From Mycobacterium sp. (GTDB lineage: Bacteria; Actinomycetota; Actinomycetes; Mycobacteriales; Mycobacteriaceae): a stretch of DNA of 64,000 bases. A model generated the notes under the pieces. It made no database searches, was not told where the DNA came from, and was given only the letters and a program-made list of their open reading frames with translations. Where the stretch lies: assembly GCA_016197405.1 (NCBI GenBank), contig JACPVR010000004.1:124001-188000 (forward strand), written 5' to 3'. Position numbers and translations under genes: made by a program. Positions 55,123 to 64,000 of this stretch are shown one piece after another (the first letter of the stretch is position 1; every line of letters begins with the position of its first letter).

Positions 55123-57450
55123 TCAGCCGAGCTCCGCCAACACTGTCTTCAGCACGGTCACGGCACCTGCCTTGTCCAGCGGATTGTTGCCGTTCCCGCA
55201 TTTCGGGGACTGGACGCAGGACGGGCAGCCGTGCGGGCATTCGCAGGCCGCGATCGCCGCCGCGGTCGCACCCAGCCATGTCGCAGCCTGCCGGAAACCG
55301 CGTTCGACGAATCCCGCACCGCCCGGATATCCGTCGTAGACAAAGACTGTCGGCAGACCATCGGGTCCGATGGCGGTGGACAACCCGCCGATATCGCCGC
55401 GGTCGCAGCTGGCCACCAGCGGTAGCAGCCCGATCGCGGCGTGTTCGGCGGCATGTAGTGAGCCGGGTATCCGCAGTAGCTCGATTCCGTTGCGCTCCAG
55501 TACTTCTGGGGTGATAGTGTACATCGCCGCCACGGTCGGCAGCGTACGCGACGGCAACTGCAACTCCACGAAGTCGATCACCTCGCCGTTGAGCCGCCTG
55601 CGCAGATAGCCCACCATGGTGTTGGTCACCGTCACCGGCACCAGACCGAGGGTCACCGCGCCGAAGTCGCCGCGCTCGCCGGGGCCGGTGACCGCGATAT
55701 CGGTCAATTCGCGGGCGAAGGTGGCATACCCGGGATCCTCCGCGTGCACGAAGGCGATCGCGTCCTCGAAATCCAACGAGTCGACCACATAGGTTTCGCC
55801 CTGGTGCAGGTACACCGCGCCGGGGTAGACGGTAGTCGAGGCCTGCCCGGCACTGACTCCGCCGAGTAGGCGCCCGGTACCGGTTTCCAGGATGGCGATG
55901 TGGCCGCCGATGCCGCCGCGGATGTCGACCGCGGGATGTGGATCGACCCCGGGCGCCGGGAAGTACCGGCCCGCGCGCCGACGCAACAGACCGTCATCGA
56001 CGAGATCCGATGCCACGCCCACCGCCTCCCACTCCCGGACCTCGACATCAGTGAGTGGTAATTCTGTTGCCGCGCAGAGTAATTGCGGGCCCAGTACATA
56101 GGGGTTGACGGGATCGATCACGACCCGTTCGATCGGCTTGTCCAACAGCGCGGCCGGATGGTGCACCAGGTAGGTGTCGAGTGGGTCGTCGCGGGCGATA
56201 AGCACCACCAGGGCGCCCTGCCCGCGGCGGCCGGACCGGCCGGCCTGCTGCCAGAACGATGCCACCGTGCCCGGGAAGCCTGCCAGTACAACGGCATCCA
56301 GGCCGGCGATGTCGATGCCGAGCTCCAAGGCGTTGGTGGTCGCCAGGCCGCGCAGCTCGCCCTCGGTCAGCGCGTGCTCGAGGGCGCGGCGATCCTCGGC
56401 GAGATAGCCCGCGCGGTAGGACGCCACGGTGTGTTCGAGTTCGGGCGCGATTTCGGCCAGGCGCGCGCGGCTGGCCAACGCGGTCAATTCCGCGCCCCGG
56501 CGCGAGCGCACAAAAGTCAGTGTGCGGGCGCCCTCGGCGACCAGATTCGCCATCACCGTCGCGGCCTCGGATCCGGCAGAGCGCCGCACCGGAGCCGAGT
56601 TCTCACCGGTGATGTCGGTCCGCAGCGCGGGCTCCCACAGCACCACCGTGCGGGCACCCTGCGGTGAGCCGTCGTCGGTCACCTCGACGACGTGCTCGCC
56701 GACCAGCTCGGCGGCGGTCTGGCCGGGGGATGCCGTGGTGGCGCTGGCAAGTATCACCACGGGTGCTGGCGACCCGCCGGCCGACTGCGGTGCGTAGCGC
56801 TGCGCCAGCCGCAAAAGCCGGCGCAGCACCATGGCCACGTTCGAGCCGAAAATGCCGCGGTAGTAGTGGCATTCGTCGACGACGATATAGCGCAGACCGC
56901 GTAGGAACACCGCCCAGCGGGCGTGGTTGCGCAGCATCGAGAGATGAATCATGTCGGGGTTGGAGAACACCCAGCGGGAGCGCTCACGGGCGAACCTGCG
57001 CACTTCGGCCGGGCTGTCGCCGTCGTAGGCGCTCGGTGCCACATCGGCAAGGCGCGGGATCGCCGCGGCGAGGGCGTGGGCGGCCCGCAGTTGGTCGTGG
57101 CCCAGCGCTTTGGTCGGTGACAGGTACAGCGCCCGGGCCCGCGGATCATCGGCCAGCGCGGTCAGGATGGGCAGCTGATAGGCCAGCGATTTCCCCGAGG
57201 CCGTGCCGGTGGCGATGACGACGTGCCTGCCGTGGTGTGCCAGGTCGGCGGCCTGGACCTGGTGCGACCACGGCTGGGCGACACCGCGGTCGGTGAAGGC
57301 GGTGATGACATCGGAATCGGCCCACTCGGGCCAGCTTTGAGCCACGCCGCGCCGCGGGGCCAGTTCGGCGATATGACGTACCGGATTTTCGGTGACGTCA
57401 ATTCCCGCGATTGCGGCGTGGAGCAGGTCGCTACCGAAATTCGCCGTCAC
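55123..57450 (-). CDS. DEAD/DEAH-box helicase with DUF1998 domain, MrfA-like (Rv3649)
   Basis: 775 residues from GTG 57450. Helicase motifs in order: VIATGTASGKSLAYQLP (I, ~72), SPTKALGHDQ, VVDECHYY (II, ~195), and IARDDPL/SGRRGQGA (VI, ~405). The C-terminal DUF1998 domain has a Cys cluster CECPHGCPSCVQSPKCGN. The architecture is that of MrfA, a DNA-repair helicase for mitomycin C lesions, and of the 'helicase/secretion neighbourhood DEAH helicase' family. Divergent from cspA with a perfect dyad between. Confidence 0.9.
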   Translation of the reverse strand: MTANFGSDLLHAAIAGIDVTENPVRHIAELAPRRGVAQSWPEWADSDVITAFTDRGVAQPWSHQVQAADLAHHGRHVVIATGTASGKSLAYQLPILTALADDPRARALYLSPTKALGHDQLRAAHALAAAIPRLADVAPSAYDGDSPAEVRRFARERSRWVFSNPDMIHLSMLRNHARWAVFLRGLRYIVVDECHYYRGIFGSNVAMVLRRLLRLAQRYAPQSAGGSPAPVVILASATTASPGQTAAELVGEHVVEVTDDGSPQGARTVVLWEPALRTDITGENSAPVRRSAGSEAATVMANLVAEGARTLTFVRSRRGAELTALASRARLAEIAPELEHTVASYRAGYLAEDRRALEHALTEGELRGLATTNALELGIDIAGLDAVVLAGFPGTVASFWQQAGRSGRRGQGALVVLIARDDPLDTYLVHHPAALLDKPIERVVIDPVNPYVLGPQLLCAATELPLTDVEVREWEAVGVASDLVDDGLLRRRAGRYFPAPGVDPHPAVDIRGGIGGHIAILETGTGRLLGGVSAGQASTTVYPGAVYLHQGETYVVDSLDFEDAIAFVHAEDPGYATFARELTDIAVTGPGERGDFGAVTLGLVPVTVTNTMVGYLRRRLNGEVIDFVELQLPSRTLPTVAAMYTITPEVLERNGIELLRIPGSLHAAEHAAIGLLPLVASCDRGDIGGLSTAIGPDGLPTVFVYDGYPGGAGFVERGFRQAATWLGATAAAIAACECPHGCPSCVQSPKCGNGNNPLDKAGAVTVLKTVLAELG

Positions 57451-57473
57451 ATCGAGAATTGTTTACCAGCTCG

Positions 57474-57493
57474 TTGCGACATGACTGTCGCAA
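57474..57493. promoter_or_regulatory. 8-4-8 palindrome between helicase and cspA
   Basis: TTGCGACA-TGAC-TGTCGCAA is a perfect inverted repeat 24 bases upstream of the helicase start (57450). The symmetric, moderately spaced arms fit a dimeric regulator site. It does not match the LexA box or Crp consensus that I know. Confidence 0.5.
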
Positions 57494-57668
57494 GCGCCCA
57501 CTTCGTGATTGGATAAGGACGGTCGCAGCTTCTGTGTGGTGTTACAGCTTTCGCAGGATCGATGTTGCGAACGCTGTTCCTGCCAAGGAGTGCGGTCGTG
57601 ACGGGGCCCGGTGCGCCGAAAGGTGGCGTACCGCACCCGGTGTAACAGAGTGAAGGAAAGATCGAAAG

Positions 57669-57872
57669 ATGCCACAGGGAACTGTGAAGTGGTTTAACGC
57701 GGAGAAGGGGTTCGGCTTCATCGCCCCCGAAGATGGCTCCGCAGACGTTTTCGTCCACTACACGGAAATCCAGGGGTCGGGCTTCCGCACCCTTGAGGAG
57801 AACCAGCGCGTGGAGTTCGAGGTCGGCCAGAGCCCGAAGGGCCCGCAGGCCACCGGCGTGCGCGCCGTCTAG
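57669..57872 (+). CDS. cspA: cold-shock protein CspA
   Basis: 67-residue single OB-fold cold-shock protein with RNP1 KGFGFIAPE (residues ~15-23) and RNP2 VFVHYTEI (~30). Binds single-stranded RNA/DNA as a chaperone. An AGTGAAGGAAAG ribosome-binding site is before the ATG; a long 5' region (from about 57494) suggests post-transcriptional control. A strong terminator follows. Confidence 0.96.
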   Translation: MPQGTVKWFNAEKGFGFIAPEDGSADVFVHYTEIQGSGFRTLEENQRVEFEVGQSPKGPQATGVRAV

Positions 57873-57888
57873 GAACTCGTACTGACGT

Positions 57889-57924
57889 AAACACCCCGGG
57901 CGGCACTTACCGCTCGGGGTGTTT
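57889..57924 (+). terminator. cspA terminator
   Basis: AAACACCCCGGGCGG pairs with CCGCTCGGGGTGTTT (15 bp, one G-T pair) around a 6-base loop and ends in TTT. It begins 16 bases after the cspA stop and is read in the plus direction; the next gene begins 22 bases later. Confidence 0.85.
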
Positions 57925-57946
57925 CGTCTGCCTTACTGTCGTAGGC

Positions 57947-58537
57947 GTGAGCCAGCTGTCGTTCTTCTCTGCGGAATCGGTGCCGCCATCGGTTTCCGAT
58001 CTGACGGGGCTGCTCGCGACCGCCGGCCAGGTAGTGCTGGTCGGTTCCCCGCGCGCCGAGGGCGCGCGGCTGTCGGTGGTGGTCGACGCATTGTGGCGAG
58101 CCGTGGCGCTCGCCGAGATGATCGCCGAGTGCGGTCTGACGCCCGAGATCACCCGCACCGATGAGCACACGCCATTGGTGCGGACGTCCGTAGACCCCCG
58201 ACTACTCGATATTGCGGCTGCCTGGACCCGCGGGGCGGTAAAGACGGTGCCTCCAGCCTGGCTGCCGGGCGCCCGCGAGCTGCGGGCCTGGACCCTGGCC
58301 GCGGGAACTCCGGAGGGCGAGCGTTATCTGCTCGGTCTGGACCCGCACGCACCCGACACCCATTCACCCTTGGCATCTGCTCTGATGCGCGTCGGGATCG
58401 CACCGACTCTGATCGGAACCCGGGGGTCCCGTCCGGCCCTGCGGATTGGTGGCCGCAGGAGGCTATCGCGCCTGGTAGAGAACGTGGGGGAACCTCCTGG
58501 GGATGTCGAGGCGTTCAGTCAATGGCCCAGGGTTTGA
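57947..58537 (+). CDS. conserved hypothetical protein (Rv3647c-like)
   Basis: 196 residues from GTG 57947. Mixed alpha/beta protein with a central hydrophobic LAEMIAECGL and the motif RTSVDPRLLDIAAAWTRGA. No known domain. Same position as Rv3647c between cspA and topA; the C-terminal ~20 residues may be disordered. Function unknown. Confidence 0.8.
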   Translation: MSQLSFFSAESVPPSVSDLTGLLATAGQVVLVGSPRAEGARLSVVVDALWRAVALAEMIAECGLTPEITRTDEHTPLVRTSVDPRLLDIAAAWTRGAVKTVPPAWLPGARELRAWTLAAGTPEGERYLLGLDPHAPDTHSPLASALMRVGIAPTLIGTRGSRPALRIGGRRRLSRLVENVGEPPGDVEAFSQWPRV

Positions 58538-58650
58538 GGTACGTCGGGGGGACTGCCGGTTTGCGTCGGGTCCCACACAATGCAAAATTGGCAGTTGCTC
58601 TCGGGGTCGCTGACCTCGGCTGGGCACCGGAAGTAGGAGCGTAATCGCAG

Positions 58651-61466
<2,816 letters not shown>

Positions 61467-61470
<4 letters not shown>

Positions 61471-63047
61471 TTCGTCGAGATCTGTTTGGCGACGGCAAGT
61501 TTGAGCGGGCGGGCCAGCTGTGTGGGTTGATTCCGGCCACGCAGTTCGACGATCTCGCCGACGTCCCAGCACAGGGCTTCGGAGTCGACGGCGTCGCTGA
61601 CCGCGCGTGCCGAGGCCAGCACGTGACCGCTTTCCAACTTGGCCAACTCGGTCAGCCGGGCCGCCTCGTTGACCGGGTCGCCGATGACGGTGTATTCGAA
61701 ACGGGCCTGGGCGCCGATATGCCCGGCGATCGCGCGCCCGGCCGACACCCCGATACCGAATTCGGCGTCGCCGAGGACCGGCAGCAGTTCGTCGTGCAGT
61801 TCGCGGGCTGCCGCCAGTGCGGCACCGGAGGAATTGGGATGCTCGATGGGCGCGCCGAAAATCGCCAGGGCGGCGTCACCCTGGAACTTGTTGACGAAAC
61901 CGCCATGGCGCGCAACGGTATCCACCACCACCCGGAAGAACTCGTTGAGCAGGTTCACCACTTCGCCGGGCGGGCGGGAGGCGGCCAGCTGGGTCGAACC
62001 GACCAGGTCGACGAACAGCACCGCGACATCGCGTTCCTGGCCGCCGAGTTCGGTACCGCGCTCCAGTGCCCGCCGCGCCACATCCTCACCGACGTAGCGG
62101 CCGAACAGATCGCGTAACCGTTGCCGCTCGGCGAGGTCGCGCACCATGTCGTTGAAGCCGGCCTGCAGCAGGCCCAGTTCACTGGCGTCGTAGATCTGCA
62201 TGTGCGCGTTGTAGTTTCCGCGCTGCACCTCCCCGAGCGCCCAGCGCAGCTGGCGCAGCGGATCGGCGATCGACATGGCGGCCAGTACCGTGCCTGCCAG
62301 CCCGATCCCCAACGCGGCCAGCGCCAACAACAGAATCGGGGTGAACAGCTGCTCGGCCGAGGCCTGCAGGATGGCGAACTTGCTCGCCACCACGGCCAGC
62401 ACGATCGCCAGCAGCGGCACGCCGGTCGAGAGCACCCAGGTGAGCACCTGGCGCAGGATCACCCCCGGCGCGCGGAAGTGCTCCGGCACACCACCGCGCA
62501 GCGCTGCCACCGCGACCGGGCGCAGCACCCGCTCGGACTGCAGGTAGCCGATGATCGAGGTCGCGGTGGCGCCCAGCGCGGTCGCCACCACCATGACGGG
62601 TGCGGCGCGGCTGGCCACCGGCCAGCTGGCCAGGATGAAGACGATGCCGCCGATGAGCCAGTTGGTGCCGCTGATCATGGTCCGGTAGAACGGCATCCGC
62701 AGGGCCCGGGTGCGGGCCAGTTCGGTGGCCGCCGGGTCGGTGTCGGAGAGCAGGCCGTCGCGGCGCTGCCAGCGCAACACCGGGACGAGCAGCCACAGGC
62801 TCAGGCAGGCGCCCACCGTGAACGAGGCGAACAGGTAGCCCAGGAAGACCGCGAGGTTCGGCGTCGGCAGGTCCTGCAGCTGCACCCGGTCCTCGGGCGG
62901 CAGGCCGAAACGCAGGAAGCCGAGTACGAAAAGTGCGCCGATGATGTCGGCCTGGAGCATGCCCAGCGAGAACACCGGCCACGGCGTGCGCACCAGCCAG
63001 CGGACGAATCCGCCGACTCGCCTCGCAGCAGCTGGCTCCGTACTCAC
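61467..63047 (-). CDS. membrane adenylate cyclase (Rv3645-like)
   Basis: 526 residues. Six N-terminal helices (~20-250), HAMP domain (~250-305), and class III cyclase homology domain. Metal Asp residues lie in VAVLFVDLVGSTQLA (~345) and GDAALAIFGAP (~390), and the substrate-binding/transition-state segment SAGRAIAGHIGAQARFEYTVIGDPVNEAARL near 430. Makes cAMP from ATP at the inner membrane. Crp in the same window is the likely receiver. Convergent with topA. Confidence 0.93.
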
Positions 63048-63141
63048 TCGTTCACCGTATCGGGCGGCGGTGATAACCCGAACTCATCCGAGCAGGTCCT
63101 TTGGCCGATGTGTCGCCGTCGCGCACTAGGGTCGGTAGGTG

Positions 63142-64000
63142 ATGTCCGGGGTTTTCGAGCGATTGGTCGGCCAACACGCGGTGGAGGCCGAGCTGGTGGC
63201 CGCCGCCACGCACGCCAGGAGTGATTCAACTCACAGTGGGTCGACCAGTGGCGGTATGACGCACGCGTGGCTGATCACCGGGCCGCCCGGGTCCGGCCGG
63301 TCGGTGGCCGCGCAGTGTTTCGCGGCGGCCCTGCAATGCACCTCAGAGGGCGTTCCGGGGTGCGGGGAATGCCGCGCCTGTGCGACCACGATGGCGGGCA
63401 CACACGGCGATGTGCGCCGGGTGGTGCCCGAGGGGCTGTCGATCGGCGTCGACGATATGCGGGCCATCGTCCAGATCGCCTCCCGCCGGCCGAGCACCGG
63501 ACGCTGGCAGGTGGTGGTCATCGAGGATGCCGACCGGCTCACCGAGGGCGCCGCGAACGCGCTGCTCAAGGTCGTCGAAGAACCGCCGCCGTCGACGGTG
63601 TTCCTGTTGTGCGCGCCGTCGGTGGATCCCGAGGACATCGCCATCACCCTGCGCTCGCGCTGCAGGCACATCGCTTTGGTGACGCCCTCGGCCGAGGCCA
63701 TCGCGCGGGTTCTCACCAGCACCGACGGTCTTTCCGCTGCCGACGCCGAATGGGCGGCCTCGGTCAGTGGCGGCCATGTGGGCCGGGCGCGGCGCCTGGC
63801 CACCGATCCCGACGCCCGCGACCGCCGCAAGCAGGCGCTGGCACTGGCCCGTGATGCCGCCACACCGTCGCGGGCCTTCGCCGCCGCCGAGGAACTGGTC
63901 GCCGCCGCCGAGGCGGAGTCGCGGGCACTGACGGTGGACCGCAACGAGGCCGAGACCGAGGAGCTGCGCACCGCGTTCGGTGCCGGTGGCACCGGTAAAG
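63142..64000 (+). CDS. holB: DNA polymerase III delta-prime subunit (partial)
   Basis: AAA+ clamp-loader subunit, running off the window after at least 286 codons. GPPGSGRS replaces the Walker A Lys with Arg (near residue 50), consistent with a non-hydrolysing delta-prime. A zinc module GCGECRACA (~77-85), SRC sensor (LRSRCRHI ~172) and DADRLTEGAANALLKVVEEPPP are typical. ATG 63142 (GTG 63139 also possible). Confidence 0.9.
   Translation, partial: MSGVFERLVGQHAVEAELVAAATHARSDSTHSGSTSGGMTHAWLITGPPGSGRSVAAQCFAAALQCTSEGVPGCGECRACATTMAGTHGDVRRVVPEGLSIGVDDMRAIVQIASRRPSTGRWQVVVIEDADRLTEGAANALLKVVEEPPPSTVFLLCAPSVDPEDIAITLRSRCRHIALVTPSAEAIARVLTSTDGLSAADAEWAASVSGGHVGRARRLATDPDARDRRKQALALARDAATPSRAFAAAEELVAAAEAESRALTVDRNEAETEELRTAFGAGGTGK

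Overview
The window reads as a mycobacterial chromosome, most likely a non-tuberculous, environmental species (Mycolicibacterium-type). The evidence is high GC, many GTG starts, 4-base ATGA/GTGA overlaps between genes, and a right-hand part (about 23.9-64 kb) whose gene content and order I recognise as the M. tuberculosis Rv3684-to-Rv3644c neighbourhood, in inverted orientation. Gene identities rest on sequence motifs and this remembered gene order; no database search was possible.

Layout, left to right. (a) 1-15.5 kb is accessory metabolism. It starts with a truncated type-B carboxylesterase and an AraC-type regulator. Next is a CYP153A-type alkane hydroxylase operon (2Fe-2S ferredoxin, P450, ferredoxin reductase), followed by an SCP2 lipid-carrier protein, an acyl-CoA synthetase and a zinc alcohol dehydrogenase. 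These together could take a medium-chain alkane to alcohol, aldehyde/acid and acyl-CoA. Then come a BtrH-like/transglutaminase-like gene pair, a hotdog thioesterase without a normal start codon, an LLM-class (F420-type) oxidoreductase, a DUF6188-like protein, a TetR-thioesterase pair and a second TetR. (b) About 15.5-23.66 kb is an integrated element ending at tRNA-Pro(CGG). It has a tyrosine integrase, an excisionase-like HTH protein, a P-loop replication/primase-type ATPase, small orphan genes, and a tightly overlapping three-gene unit (TIGR04255-like protein, HTH protein with a MbcA/ParS-like C-terminus, and an SQTCDI-motif protein) preceded by a tandem operator-like repeat. This unit is my best candidate for an undescribed system.

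(c) 23.8-41.9 kb is conserved core: Cds1-like PLP enzyme, metallophosphoesterase, PonA2, WhiB4, two Get3/ArsA-like ATPases, DUF4177, RidA and MBL-fold proteins, Crp, a small membrane protein, Nth, a TlpA-like thioredoxin, a NUDIX CoA-pyrophosphatase, MarP, EphE, a holin-like membrane protein, a secreted serine protease and Acs. (d) 41.9-47.7 kb is the DppABCD peptide transporter plus one uncharacterised gene. The gap at 47.75-48.16 kb matches the position, orientation and size of the 6S-like RNA Ms1/MTS2823. (e) 48.2-57.5 kb holds a HAD phosphatase, the Ssd/Tad (Flp-type) secretion cluster, a PAS/GAF-like protein and an MrfA-like helicase. (f) 57.6-64 kb holds CspA, an Rv3647c homologue, TopA, a membrane adenylate cyclase and the start of the DNA polymerase III delta-prime gene.

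A regulatory theme links parts (c) to (f). The window encodes both a cAMP-making cyclase and Crp, and two near-consensus Crp palindromes lie over the acs start and just upstream of the Ms1 locus. Other intergenic signals include DnaA-box-like motifs and hairpins in the ssd leader, an 8-4-8 palindrome between the helicase and cspA, and a strong terminator after cspA.
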